DNA from: Bacteroidota bacterium
GTDB lineage: Bacteria; Bacteroidota; Bacteroidia; NS11-12g; UBA955
DNA length: 64,000 bases
Direction of reading: 5' to 3'
Assembly: GCA_016787485.1 (NCBI GenBank)
Contig: JAEUUL010000004.1
Coordinates: 221,017 to 285,016, forward strand
Made by a program: the position numbers and the translations under genes. The stretch's first letter is position 1. Each line of letters starts with the position of its first letter. Of this stretch, positions 34,773-44,395 are shown piece after piece. The notes under the pieces were generated by a model that worked only from the letters and a program-made list of their open reading frames with translations, was not told the DNA's origin and searched no databases.

Positions 34773-37066
34773 CAGAATCTGAAATTGTATGCGATGGAAC
34801 ATAGGGTACCAAACAGACCGGGCTGCTCATACTTCAGGGCGCCTGTGGTTTTGTCTGCCACAATGCGCACGCGGTAGGGTTCTGCCCTGTTATAGGTATT
34901 GTAGGCACTGAATACCCATTCGGTTTTGAATTTTTTTGTCTGTCTGCACTTCAGCACCAGGTTCAGATCCAGACGGTGTGAGGCCGACATGCGCACTGCA
35001 TTTCTGCTGCTGTATACGGGCACCACATCCACCCCGGTGAGGGAAGGATTGGGCATGAAATACTTTCCGGTCTGGGCAGTGAACCGCGAGCCACTGTTGT
35101 ATACCCACACCAACCCCAGGTCCCAGCGTTTGCTGAGCACATAGTTTGCTACCAGTGAGAAACTGTGTCTGCGGTCATATTTTGCCGGGAAACGGTTGCC
35201 ACCATTCAGCGTTGTAAAATGCCGGTCGCTGTAACTCAGGGTATAGCCTATCCATCCGTTCAGTTTTCCTTTGTCCCGTTTCAATAAAAACTCTGCACCA
35301 TATGCCCGGCCATTTCCCTGCAGCAATTCATTTTCGTAATTGTTGTTCAGTATCAGCACTGCGCCCTCCCTGTATTCGGTGGTGTTTTGCATGGTTTTGT
35401 AATACACTTCTGCACTGAATAGAAAATCCGGTTTGCGAAACGCATGCTGGTAGCCCAGGGTCCACTGGTCGCTGCGCTGTGGTTTAATGTTGCGCGTAAC
35501 CGGATACCAGAGGTCGGTGGGCAAACTCACACTGCTGCTGCTTACCAGATGCAGATATTGTTTCATGCGCGCATATCCGAATTTGATGGCACTGTATTTT
35601 CCGGTTTCGTACACTGCAGCCACCCTGGGTTCCAGTCCGGCATACAATTTACCCTCGGTAAAACAAGCAGAAATACGGGCTCCGTAATTGATTTTAAATC
35701 CGGGTTTTATTTGTTTTTCACTGCGCAGATAAACGCCAGTTTCTTGTGTATTGATCACTTTGCCGGCACTGTCTTTCAGCAGTTCCTCTATCACCCCTTT
35801 TGCACTGATTACGTTGGGTTTGAATGTGTGGTTGATGGCACTTATACCGTATTTTATTGTATTACCGGGTTTTTTATACCAGGTAAAATCACTCTTGATT
35901 CCATAATCGTAAATTCTGGAACCAATAAAAATCGAATTGTCTCCGAATTCACCGGAAACGTAATACCTGAAGCGGGTATTGATGAAGCTGGTGTTGCAAA
36001 AAAGTTTTGGATTGAATATATGATTCCAGCGAAGGGTGTTGGTAATATTGCCCAGTTGAAACCCGAATTTTACCTGCAATACATCGCCGCTGTCTGTTCT
36101 TTGTTCACTGTTTTCTTTCAGCACATCATTGCCCAGATAAAAGGAATAAAACAATTTATTTTTTTTGTCAACCGTCCAGTTTAATCGGGCATTCATATCA
36201 TAAAAATAATAGGGCAGTGTAAGTCCTGCCAGTTTAAAAACCCTGTCAATGTACGTGCGGCGGCCTGAAAGAATGAAAGAAGCTTTGTCCTTTACAATGG
36301 GCCCTTCCAGGGTAAGCCTTGAAGAAAGAATGCCTATGCCGCCGCTGCCGGCCAGCCGTTGCCGGTTGCCGTCTTTCATGCGTATATCCAGTATGGAACT
36401 CAGCCGGCCACCGTATTCAGCAGGAAAGCCGCCTTTGTAAATATCCATATCTTCTATGGCTTCGGGGATAAATACACTGAAGAAACCAAACAGATGGCTG
36501 ATGTTGTATACGGTGGCTTCATCCAGCAATATGAGGTTCTGGTCCGGGTCGCCGCCACGCACCTGAAATCCGGATTGGCCTTCGGCTCCCTTTTGTATAC
36601 CGGGCAGCAATTGTGCTACTTTGATGATGTCCAGCTCGCCGCCAATGGTGGGAATATTCCGGATATCTGCCGGTTTAAGATTAATAACGGAAATGCGTGT
36701 GCTCTTTACTTCCTGCACATTGCGGCGGGCAATGACCGTTGCTTCACCTATTGTATAAGGTGTTTTGGTGAGGAGTATGTTCCTTGTTTCGTCTTTTCCC
36801 AGCCATATGCGCATTGTATCCCTGTCGTACCCAGCCTGCTGGGATTCCAGTACATGCCAGCCGCTGTCCAGCGTGATGCTGTAAAATCCGTAACTGTTTG
36901 CAATCACACTTGCCGTGCTGTTTTGCACGTTAATCTGTCCGCCCAGTATGGGTTGGCCGGTTTGCTTGTCGAGCATGTAACCACTTACAGTGTATGTCTT
37001 TTGCTGCGCTTTGGCATGACAGAAACAAAGCAATAACGCTGTTGTGACAATCAATAATCGGTTCAT
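34772..37066 (-). CDS. TonB-dependent receptor with carboxypeptidase-like N-domain
   Basis: 764 residues. Signal peptide MNRLLIVTTALLLCFCHAKAQ, then a CarboxypepD_reg-like domain (VSGYMLDKQTGQPILGGQI, GFYSITLDSGWHVL), a plug domain (IRNIPTIGGELDIIKVAQLLPGI with FQVRGGDPDQNLILLDEA) and a 22-strand type barrel ending in F (YNFRF). Takes up a ligand through the outer membrane with TonB energy. Coupled to the DUF4249 lipoprotein gene. No SusD-like gene is present, so a glycan substrate is not implied. Confidence 0.92.
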   Translation of the reverse strand: MNRLLIVTTALLLCFCHAKAQQKTYTVSGYMLDKQTGQPILGGQINVQNSTASVIANSYGFYSITLDSGWHVLESQQAGYDRDTMRIWLGKDETRNILLTKTPYTIGEATVIARRNVQEVKSTRISVINLKPADIRNIPTIGGELDIIKVAQLLPGIQKGAEGQSGFQVRGGDPDQNLILLDEATVYNISHLFGFFSVFIPEAIEDMDIYKGGFPAEYGGRLSSILDIRMKDGNRQRLAGSGGIGILSSRLTLEGPIVKDKASFILSGRRTYIDRVFKLAGLTLPYYFYDMNARLNWTVDKKNKLFYSFYLGNDVLKENSEQRTDSGDVLQVKFGFQLGNITNTLRWNHIFNPKLFCNTSFINTRFRYYVSGEFGDNSIFIGSRIYDYGIKSDFTWYKKPGNTIKYGISAINHTFKPNVISAKGVIEELLKDSAGKVINTQETGVYLRSEKQIKPGFKINYGARISACFTEGKLYAGLEPRVAAVYETGKYSAIKFGYARMKQYLHLVSSSSVSLPTDLWYPVTRNIKPQRSDQWTLGYQHAFRKPDFLFSAEVYYKTMQNTTEYREGAVLILNNNYENELLQGNGRAYGAEFLLKRDKGKLNGWIGYTLSYSDRHFTTLNGGNRFPAKYDRRHSFSLVANYVLSKRWDLGLVWVYNSGSRFTAQTGKYFMPNPSLTGVDVVPVYSSRNAVRMSASHRLDLNLVLKCRQTKKFKTEWVFSAYNTYNRAEPYRVRIVADKTTGALKYEQPGLFGTLCSIAYNFRF

Positions 37067-37159
37067 TCAGTCCATAAGGACGGAGTAATACGGAAAAAGG
37101 TTGGGATTTCCGGAATAAACAGTAAAAATCCACCCGGATTGCCCTTGCCGCCGGTCTGC

Positions 37160-39115
37160 TTACAATTGAAGGGTTACACCTCCGCGAATCCACCTGCCGG
37201 GGAGCTGTATGTTGCCAATGTCTGTGATCCGGCTGTTGAACAAATTGGCCACTTCTGCATAAAATCTGAGACTGCCGGCCGTGAGCATAGCCTTCACATC
37301 AGCACTGTAAACGACAGGGTATGGGGTTTCGCTGCTGCTGCCGGGTGAAAAATAACCCCCCAGTCTTTCCTGGCGGTAAAGCATACATTGAACCATCGTT
37401 TTTTCCGTAACAGCCAGCGTGGCGGCGGCGGTTATACGCGAGGAAACAAAATCCAGTGCATAATTGCTTTCGAAATCTGTACTTGCCTTACTGGCTTGCA
37501 TCACAAGTGCGCCCAGTGTTACATTTTTAAGGGTTTTTCCGGCTTCGCCCTTTGGCACCCATTGCACAGATCCGTCTGCACCGTAAAAAAGCACACGGGT
37601 AAGGTTTGTAGCCGTAGTGGTCATACTGCCGTTCAGGCGAACCCAGTCTATGAGTTTATCCGCGTCACGGGCGAACAGGGCTGCCTGAAATCTCCATTGT
37701 TGTCTTTTCATGGCAGCACCGAGTTCCCAACTGTTGGCTACTTCGGGTTTTAAATCTTTGCTCCCCACGGCTCCGCCGCGCACATAGTACAAATCGGTAT
37801 AGGTGGGAAGCCGGTAGCCCCTGTTGAAAAGTGCAAACAACTTCAACGCCGGTTTTACCTGCCAGGCCACTTCCACGCCCGGCATCCATTGCATACCATA
37901 AGCTTTGCTGTGGCTGAACAAAATACCCCCACTCAGTATCCAGTTTTTCCATTGGAAATAGTCCTCTGCATACACGTTGCTCACCACCCGGCTGGTTTCG
38001 CGGGTAAACATGGCACTGTCTGAGCCAAACGGAACCAATACCGGGGTTTTGGGCTCGCCCAGCAGGTTGCTTACCACTTGTTCCTGTCTCCATTCTGCCC
38101 CAAGGGAAATGGTGTGTTTGCGCAAGGAACGGCTCGCATTTGCCATGGCACCGGCCACCCTTGTCTGGTGGTAATTGTGTCCTGTGTACCAGGCTGGCAC
38201 TGTGTCTGTTCCCATGATATAGCGGGTACCTTTGCGCACATAGTAATCTGCATCCTGCCGGTACAATTCAAACCGGTCCTGGTGCATGCGCACGTATGCG
38301 TTTCCGCGCACCTTCCATTTTCCGGGTTCCAGTTCCCAGTGCAATGCAGCCATAGATCCGGATATTTTTTCAAATTGGGTGGGATAGGTGGCGGTGTAAA
38401 AATTCTGTGCTCCGAAGGCCCGGGATTCAGCCATGTAATTCAGCCACACTTTTCCTTTTTTAAAGCGGTACTGCAGTTTGCTGAACATGCTTTGCTGCCT
38501 GAAATCCGTGTTTGGCTGGTAGCCGTCGCTGCCGCTGCTCTGCAAGGCCAGGGTGGCACTGAAACCCGCAGCCACGGCTGTATATCCCGCAGCCAGGCGG
38601 TAAAAGCCATATTCACCGGCATTTGCGGTGGCAAACAAACTCTCTTTCTCTGCTGGGGCCGTTTGAAAAAGCACTGCACCTGCCATGGCTTTGGGACCAA
38701 ACAGGCGCGAAGCACCGCTGTTTAACACCTGCACACTGCCATACATTTCAGGTGGCAGTAACAAATTCAGGCTATGGTGCCCGGTTTGCGGATCAGCCAG
38801 CGGAACACCATCCAGCAACACCAGGGTTTGTTCATAACCTGCTCCCCGTATGCTCAAATCTCCCTGCACGCCCATGGCACCGCGCTGCCGCATATCCAGA
38901 GATGGCAGGTAATCCAGATAATCCTGGACAGATTGCACGGGTGCATTGCTCAGTTCCTTCGGTGAAATATGGGTGTACATTCTGCTGCTGGCAAAGGGTT
39001 TTATATAATTCCTGCCCGTGAGCACGCTGGCCGTGTCAATGGCAAGTGTGTCTGTCTGGCCATGCAGCATCAGGGAGTAAATGCCTGAAATAAAAACAAA
39101 TAAGGTTTTCTTCAC
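37160..39115 (-). CDS. TonB-dependent receptor (BtuB/FecA-like, no N-terminal extension)
   Basis: 651 residues from a GTG start (MKKTLFVFISGIYSLMLHG as signal peptide). The plug follows at once: VQSVQDYLDYLPSLDMRQRG, DLSIRGAGYEQTLVLLDGVP, and ASRLFGPKAMAGAV. The barrel has FNRGYRLPTYTDLYY then LKPEVANSWELG, the conserved TonB receptor block, and a short C-terminal strand (WIRGGVTLQL). Substrate unknown; the small size suggests a cobalamin- or metal-chelate-type receptor. The GTG is placed four bases after a consensus -7 box. Lies 93 bases upstream of the other receptor, same strand. Confidence 0.9.
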   Translation of the reverse strand: MKKTLFVFISGIYSLMLHGQTDTLAIDTASVLTGRNYIKPFASSRMYTHISPKELSNAPVQSVQDYLDYLPSLDMRQRGAMGVQGDLSIRGAGYEQTLVLLDGVPLADPQTGHHSLNLLLPPEMYGSVQVLNSGASRLFGPKAMAGAVLFQTAPAEKESLFATANAGEYGFYRLAAGYTAVAAGFSATLALQSSGSDGYQPNTDFRQQSMFSKLQYRFKKGKVWLNYMAESRAFGAQNFYTATYPTQFEKISGSMAALHWELEPGKWKVRGNAYVRMHQDRFELYRQDADYYVRKGTRYIMGTDTVPAWYTGHNYHQTRVAGAMANASRSLRKHTISLGAEWRQEQVVSNLLGEPKTPVLVPFGSDSAMFTRETSRVVSNVYAEDYFQWKNWILSGGILFSHSKAYGMQWMPGVEVAWQVKPALKLFALFNRGYRLPTYTDLYYVRGGAVGSKDLKPEVANSWELGAAMKRQQWRFQAALFARDADKLIDWVRLNGSMTTTATNLTRVLFYGADGSVQWVPKGEAGKTLKNVTLGALVMQASKASTDFESNYALDFVSSRITAAATLAVTEKTMVQCMLYRQERLGGYFSPGSSSETPYPVVYSADVKAMLTAGSLRFYAEVANLFNSRITDIGNIQLPGRWIRGGVTLQL

Positions 39116-39119
39116 GGTT

Positions 39120-39127
39120 CAAAAATA
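39120..39127 (-). promoter_or_regulatory. -7 promoter box TATTTTTG for the second TonB receptor
   Basis: Exact TAnnTTTG, four bases from the GTG at 39115. It supports GTG as the true start and a leaderless mRNA. Confidence 0.65.
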
Positions 39128-39168
39128 CATGCAGAAATCAGGGGGCAAAATGGCAATTTTGCATATCT

Positions 39169-39654
39169 ATGTCTTACACCTCACAATTGGCACAACACCT
39201 TCGTCAGGTTTATTTCGGTGGCAACTGGACCTGCAGCAACCTGAAACAGCAATTGGATGGCATTTCCTTTCAGGAGGCCATGTCTTTGACTCCTTTCTCT
39301 GCAAATTCCATTGCGGCATTGACCTGCCATATACACTATTATATTAAAGTACAGCTGGATGTAATGAATAATAAAGAACTACATGCCAGTGATATAGATA
39401 GTTGGAAAATAGATAACCTGGGCACACCTGCGGATTGGGAAACCCTGCTCGGACAAATGTGGATTGAGGCAAAGCAGTGGGCAGATTTGGTTGAGAAAAT
39501 GAACGATGCCCGGTTGGAAACCGTCTTTACAGATACGGAATACGGCACCTGGCAGCGGAACCTGCTGGGGCTCATAGAGCATACCCATTACCATCTGGGG
39601 CAGATTGCACTCATCCGCGGGTATCAAAAGCGCGCATCTCAGAATTCGGAATAA
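39169..39654 (+). CDS. DinB-like four-helix protein
   Basis: 161 residues. Helical throughout, with the His pattern of DinB/YfiT-like putative metalloenzymes: TCHIHYYIKVQLD in helix 2 and LIEHTHYHLGQIALIRGY in the last helix. DinB-fold proteins bind a divalent metal through three His; some are thiol-dependent transferases, most have no known reaction. A near-consensus box CAATTTTG lies seven bases before the ATG. Confidence 0.82.
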   Translation: MSYTSQLAQHLRQVYFGGNWTCSNLKQQLDGISFQEAMSLTPFSANSIAALTCHIHYYIKVQLDVMNNKELHASDIDSWKIDNLGTPADWETLLGQMWIEAKQWADLVEKMNDARLETVFTDTEYGTWQRNLLGLIEHTHYHLGQIALIRGYQKRASQNSE

Positions 39655-39761
39655 ATGGGTTTCTTTGTCAAGGCACTGCTCAAACCGTTTCGCAGACCAA
39701 ATGCTGCCGATGGTCGAACATGGGTATCTGACATACTGAGATTCAATTCTATTTGCAGACC

Positions 39762-40145
39762 ATGTCGCAAAAAATAAAAAACCTGGCTTGCCTTGTAGCC
39801 TCTCTCTTTGTTTACCTGGAGTGGGGTGGTGGTTATCATTCCTGGTTGTTTCAGGCCGAAAGTGAAGTACTCCGTACCCTCTGGACCTCACCCTCGGAAG
39901 CCGCACACCCATTTACCCTCATTCCGTTATTGGGTCAGATTTTGTTGTTGATTACCCTCTTTCAGTCCAGGCCATCGCGTTGGCTCACAATTGCAGGGGT
40001 TGGCGGACTCGCGGTGCTTATCCTGTTTATCCTGTTTGTGGGCATATTGGCGGCAAATGGGCAGATCGTACTTTGTGCAGTCCCATTTGTACTTGTTGCC
40101 ACTTGGGCTCTGCTTGGCTTGCGTAAATCGAAAACTGTGCAGTAA
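39762..40145 (+). CDS. Small four-helix membrane protein, unknown
   Basis: 127 residues from MSQKIKNLACL. Four hydrophobic segments (about 8-20, 50-63, 70-92, 97-118) and almost no soluble part. No family recognised. An ATG three codons upstream is also possible. It is 107 bases after the DinB-like gene. Confidence 0.6.
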   Translation: MSQKIKNLACLVASLFVYLEWGGGYHSWLFQAESEVLRTLWTSPSEAAHPFTLIPLLGQILLLITLFQSRPSRWLTIAGVGGLAVLILFILFVGILAANGQIVLCAVPFVLVATWALLGLRKSKTVQ

Positions 40146-40200
40146 TGGCACCGGGCATTGCATCAGCGGCAAGAAAATCCGCGCGGCAAAGGAAAGCAGC

Positions 40201-41823
40201 TTAGTGCTGAATCACAACCCGGGTTTTCATGCCCGTATTGTTCAGTAACAGGTAGCACCCATCCTGCAAATGACTCACCTTCACGTTTCCTTTAAGGCCT
40301 GCCTGCACAAGTCTGCCTTGCATGTCGTACAGATCAGCTGCACTTTGGCCCGGCACATACAGTACATCGTTCGCGGGATTTGGCCATGCAGCATTCAGGT
40401 CTGCTTTGTACTCGGTCACATGGTTGTTTTGTGCTTTGTAGCAAATGCTGGTAGGCAAGGGTTGGCCTTCAATTTCTCCATTTGGAATCAGCTTTTTGCC
40501 GGTAAACCCTGCAAAATTTGCACGGTAACTTTCAGCCCTGAAAACCTGGGTGGATAAGGGGGTTTCTCCTTGTTTGTACAGAGTGGTTCCTGCATCGGGA
40601 TTCTGATACTGCCATACGATTTGTCCGGTACTGTCTACCTCAAATAGTCGACCATTGTTTCCTTCTGTGATGAGCATATTGCCATTGTACAAACTGTATA
40701 CTCCGGATATAAATGCGCTGTAGAAATCGGATTTTTTCGGGGCAGTATAAGCAATGATGGGATTTGCCGGTCCAAAGGCAGCACCAGTATCTCTTCCATA
40801 TGAACCAAAATCATCCAGAGGAGGAGTAATCACCTCAATAGAGGAGTAGGTTTCAGATCCCGGGCGGTTATAACCGTTGTTGAACAGCATGAGTTTACCC
40901 CCGTATTTCAGCGAGTCCGGAACCCAATGCACATGGTGCTGTCCGAATAATTTCTGGTCTGCGGTGGTGCCACGGCTATATGTGGCAGGATTGCCCCATC
41001 GGTAGAGCAGATCGCCGCCTTTGCCGCGCAGCCCGCCTGTATGTCCCTTTGCCTGGGCGGTGGTGGAGCTGTGGTCAATAATCCAGAATTCGTTCAGACT
41101 GTGCACACTCAGTACGATCTGGTCCAGCACCGGATTGTAATCAACACCGTTGATGTGAAACCAGTCTCTGGGCGTGGCGGCAGGGTAATAGTTGATGTTA
41201 ATCAGTTCAGGATGCTCTTTTACCACTTTGTAGTTTGGTTTTGCCGGGTCTTTGTCCTGCATCATATGATCCCATGCGCGCCATTCCCATACAATGGTGG
41301 CGCTGTCTTTGCCAACCGGTGCAATTTCTATAATGCGTTCACTCCATACCGGTACATTCGGAAAACTGGTTACCCTTCCATTGGCAATGGCATCGGCCCG
41401 GGTGTGGGCTTCCCATACAATGGCAAGATAATGCCCGTTTGGCATGGGTTTAATGTCGTGGTGCAATACCTGCGTGCTGTCGCTGAGTTGCCAGCTCCAG
41501 CGCAAACTCAAATCCCAGTTGTACCTTTCGATAATGCCACCCTGGCCTGAACCGAATTTCGTGTTGCCTACGCTGCCGGCGCGCAACAGACTGCCGTCTT
41601 TAAGCAAGCTCAGCGCCACGCCGGGAGGGTACTGACTGCTCCATGTGCGGATTTGCTTGCCACAAACATCAATTAAATAGGTTTCTGTGCTGTACAAAGG
41701 TGAGAACAACACATAATTTCCCGACTGGCCTTTTGTGCTCACCTGCAGACCTACCGTGCGGTCTTGGGAGTGCACATGATAACAAAAGAAAAAACCTAAG
41801 AATAGAATTGTATAATTTTTCAT
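40201..41823 (-). CDS. Arylsulfotransferase-like secreted protein with T9SS sorting domain
   Basis: 540 residues. Signal peptide (MKNYTILFLGFFFCYHVHSQ), then a six-bladed propeller of the aryl-sulfate sulfotransferase (ASST) type: HHDIKPMPNGHYLAIVWE, TPRDWFHINGVDYN, GQHHVHWVPDSL, and TEGNNGRLFEVD. ASST enzymes move sulfate between phenols through a catalytic His; whether this one is active is not known. The last 75 residues (AAWPNPANDVLYVPG to the C-terminal TRVVIQH) are a type IX secretion sorting domain, so the protein is exported to the surface or medium. Confidence 0.85.
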   Translation of the reverse strand: MKNYTILFLGFFFCYHVHSQDRTVGLQVSTKGQSGNYVLFSPLYSTETYLIDVCGKQIRTWSSQYPPGVALSLLKDGSLLRAGSVGNTKFGSGQGGIIERYNWDLSLRWSWQLSDSTQVLHHDIKPMPNGHYLAIVWEAHTRADAIANGRVTSFPNVPVWSERIIEIAPVGKDSATIVWEWRAWDHMMQDKDPAKPNYKVVKEHPELININYYPAATPRDWFHINGVDYNPVLDQIVLSVHSLNEFWIIDHSSTTAQAKGHTGGLRGKGGDLLYRWGNPATYSRGTTADQKLFGQHHVHWVPDSLKYGGKLMLFNNGYNRPGSETYSSIEVITPPLDDFGSYGRDTGAAFGPANPIIAYTAPKKSDFYSAFISGVYSLYNGNMLITEGNNGRLFEVDSTGQIVWQYQNPDAGTTLYKQGETPLSTQVFRAESYRANFAGFTGKKLIPNGEIEGQPLPTSICYKAQNNHVTEYKADLNAAWPNPANDVLYVPGQSAADLYDMQGRLVQAGLKGNVKVSHLQDGCYLLLNNTGMKTRVVIQH

Positions 41824-42011
41824 ATAAAATGAGTGTCAAAAAAAGAACTGCCTCAAAGGTGCGCAGCACCCAGCGACATTGCAAGGGCATGACGTAATTA
41901 TGACCTTCCTGTGAAGCGATGTAGTTATGGTATATCAGAATTTACATTGGTGTGATAAACAGGTGTCAGATTTGCCATTTCGGGCCTTTATCATTTCATT
42001 TTTTTCCGCAG

Positions 42012-42019
42012 TACATTTG
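42012..42019 (+). promoter_or_regulatory. -7 promoter box TACATTTG for the GT87 gene
   Basis: Exact TAnnTTTG, five bases before the ATG at 42025. Confidence 0.62.
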
Positions 42020-42024
42020 CCTGC

Positions 42025-43203
42025 ATGCAGAAGTGGAAGACCTGGTTACAGCATCCCTTGTTTCTTTGGGTGCTTTTCGGTTTGGCCGCAATTGCCATCA
42101 CACTGCGCAACCTGTTTTTGCCACAGGGCAATCTTTTTGCTCCGGGCGACCATTACACGCATTATAACAATTTCATCATCTTCCGCAATGCATTCTGGCA
42201 CCTGCTGCACGGGGAAACTCTCTATTTTGAATACCCGGCAGAACAATTTGATTTATTCAAATACTCGCCAAGCTTTGCCCTGCTTTTTGCCCCGTTCGCG
42301 GCCTTACCGGTTTGGCTGGGATTGGCGTTGTGGAATATACTCAATGCCTGGGTGCTGGTTTTGGCTATACGCAAACTGCCCTTATTGAACTACTGGCAAA
42401 AAGCCGGCTTCGGTTTGTTGCTGCTGCAGGAATTGATTACCAGCACCATTAACAGTCAGTGCAATGCATTGATAGTTGCATTGCTGCTTCTCGCTTTGGC
42501 AGGGCTGGAAAAAGGAAAAATCTGGTTGCCGGTTATACTCATCTGGCTCACAGTTTTTATCAAAATTTTCGGTATCCTGTTTTTTGCCATGGTACTCCTG
42601 TATCCACAGCGCTGGAAAACCATCCTTCCTGCGTTGCTTGTCTTTGCAGCTTTGCTGGCCTTACCACTGCCCGTTACCGGTTTACAGGGTTTGTCAGAAC
42701 AGTATGCCGCGTATTTCCATCTTTTGGCGGGTGATCATGGTCAGTTTGTTAAGTATTCTGTGATGGGCTGGTTGCAGAGTTGGTTTCACCTGCAGCCTCC
42801 CAAAAACTATATTGTTGTTGGCGGACTCCTGCTTCAATTGCTCCCTCTGCTTTTCTGGCGCCGTTTTGACTATCCGTTTTTCCGGACATTATACGCCGCT
42901 TCCTGGTGCATTTGGCTGGTCATTTTCAATCATATGGCAGAAAGTGCCACTTTTGTTATTGCCGTTGCCGGTGTTTTGCTCTGGTATTTTGCGCAACCAA
43001 TCCGCAAAAACTGGCATATCCTGCTATTGCTGCCTGTTATTCTTTTCACGTGCTTTGGCCCATCAGACCTGTACCCGCGTGCTTTGCGCCACCTCATTGT
43101 GGAGCAATGGCAACTGAAAGTCTTCCCCTGTATTGTCGTTTGGTGCGTTTGTCTGTGGCAAGTATTCAGATATAATAAGTCAGTAACTCTGCAAGGCCAA
43201 TAA
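42025..43203 (+). CDS. GT87/DUF2029 family membrane glycosyltransferase
   Basis: 392 residues with about 10 membrane helices. The first extracytoplasmic loop contains GDHYTHYNNFIIFRNAF and LYFEYPAEQFDLFKYSP, matching the DUF2029 family (polyprenol-phosphomannose-dependent mannosyltransferases, GT-C fold). Uses a lipid-phosphate sugar donor on the outer face of the inner membrane. The glycan acceptor is unknown. It is monocistronic as far as can be seen. Confidence 0.82.
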   Translation: MQKWKTWLQHPLFLWVLFGLAAIAITLRNLFLPQGNLFAPGDHYTHYNNFIIFRNAFWHLLHGETLYFEYPAEQFDLFKYSPSFALLFAPFAALPVWLGLALWNILNAWVLVLAIRKLPLLNYWQKAGFGLLLLQELITSTINSQCNALIVALLLLALAGLEKGKIWLPVILIWLTVFIKIFGILFFAMVLLYPQRWKTILPALLVFAALLALPLPVTGLQGLSEQYAAYFHLLAGDHGQFVKYSVMGWLQSWFHLQPPKNYIVVGGLLLQLLPLLFWRRFDYPFFRTLYAASWCIWLVIFNHMAESATFVIAVAGVLLWYFAQPIRKNWHILLLLPVILFTCFGPSDLYPRALRHLIVEQWQLKVFPCIVVWCVCLWQVFRYNKSVTLQGQ

Positions 43204-43274
43204 TCCGTTCATTGCACCAGCCATTTTCACAGCATTTATTGGTTATGACAAATTCAGATGAGGTGATTGGATTG

Positions 43275-43688
43275 TCACAAATACCCGAGTCGCACAAGAT
43301 AGCTTGTAAGATCCTCATCATCATGCCCCAGTGAAGAGGAAATGCTGTGTGAAGTCCGGTCCCGGTACATAAACACTTCCCAGTTATGATCTGTAACCCC
43401 ATGATTTCTGGCACTGGCCAGCAGCATTCCCTGCGGATTAAGGACTGATTTGGAAGTGATGATATGCCCGTTTTCGATGCGGGTATTTGATTGCAGATAG
43501 CCAATTACCACGTCCCCCTGCTGTATTCTGTTTTGAGTTACACGCACCGCAGCGCTGAAGTTGCGTACCAGAGCCTGTTTCGTTCTTCCTGTGTGAACGG
43601 AAGGTTTGTTTCCTGGCCGGCCCGGCCCGGCGCTGCCATGGAGGGAAATGCCGAGCAGCATGAATAGGGTGCAGTATGTTCTTATCAT
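43275..43688 (-). CDS. Small secreted hypothetical protein
   Basis: 137 residues from an ATG at 43688 that gives the signal peptide MIRTYCTLFMLLGISLHGSAG. The rest contains no family I know; KQALVRNFSAAVRVTQNRIQ and a C-terminal GHDDEDLTSYLVRLGYL are its clearest parts. The open frame extends upstream across the divergent VOC gene but without support. Confidence 0.5.
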   Translation of the reverse strand: MIRTYCTLFMLLGISLHGSAGPGRPGNKPSVHTGRTKQALVRNFSAAVRVTQNRIQQGDVVIGYLQSNTRIENGHIITSKSVLNPQGMLLASARNHGVTDHNWEVFMYRDRTSHSISSSLGHDDEDLTSYLVRLGYL

Positions 43689-43858
43689 ACCGGATTGGAT
43701 ACAAACTGCGGGCCAGATGAAGCAACCTGAATGATGACGGTGGATTATCCCGTTAAGGATCTCAGCGGTTTTGCAATGATTCGGGATTTTTCTATCCGTC
43801 TTATGATCATCACTTTGTGTCTTGTTTGCACTGCACAGGAAATGCCACAGAGATTGCT

Positions 43859-43866
43859 TAACTTTG
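43859..43866 (+). promoter_or_regulatory. -7 promoter box TAACTTTG for the VOC gene
   Basis: Exact TAnnTTTG, 32 bases before the ATG at 43899. It rules out the longer frame from 43731. Confidence 0.6.
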
Positions 43867-43898
43867 TTATTGAACAAACCAAAACAGACAAAATTCCT

Positions 43899-44291
43899 AT
43901 GAGTGAGAAAATGAGTACACATACCAATGCGATCAATTGGTTCGAAATCCCGGTAACCGATTTGGTGAGGGCAAAAAAGTTCTACGAACATATTTTTGAA
44001 ATTGAAATGCAGAAAATGGAAATGGATGGAATGCAATATGCCATGTTTCCATTTGACCCCATGCAGGGAAAAATTTCGGGTGGTTTGGCTCAAAGTCCCA
44101 TGCACACCCCGGGAAACACAGGTTCCATTGTGTATCTGAATGCAAACCCCGACTTGCAGTTGGTTCTGGACAGGGTGCAGGCAGCTGGTGGATTCATTTC
44201 CATGCCCAAAACATCCATCGGGCAAAATGGGTTTATGGCTTTTATCACAGACTCTGAAGGCAACAGTGTAGCCTTACATTCAAATGCATAA
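43899..44291 (+). CDS. VOC (glyoxalase/bleomycin-resistance fold) family protein
   Basis: 130 residues from MSEKMSTHTNAINWFE; an ATG at 43911 is an alternative. The block NAINWFEIPVTDLVRAKKFYEHIF is the standard opening of this VOC subgroup, and GGFISMPKTSIGQNGFMAFITDSEGN is the second betaalphabeta unit (shown as GGFISMPKTSIG then FMAFITDSEGN). No drug or methylglyoxal role can be assigned. A bidirectional terminator lies after it. Confidence 0.85.
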   Translation: MSEKMSTHTNAINWFEIPVTDLVRAKKFYEHIFEIEMQKMEMDGMQYAMFPFDPMQGKISGGLAQSPMHTPGNTGSIVYLNANPDLQLVLDRVQAAGGFISMPKTSIGQNGFMAFITDSEGNSVALHSNA

Positions 44292-44348
44292 TTTCTTGTG
44301 TATTGCAGGGGTTGTCATTCCCGGATCTGACTGATTCGCAAACACTAA

Positions 44349-44380
44349 AAAAAAAGAGGGCGTTGTAGCCCTCTTTTTTT
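44349..44380. terminator. Bidirectional intrinsic terminator
   Basis: A 13-bp stem, A7GAGGGC with GCCCTCT7, around a 6-nt loop (GTTGTA). T-runs on both strands serve the convergent VOC gene and pnp. Confidence 0.9.
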
Positions 44381-44395
44381 ATGAATACCAGTGAG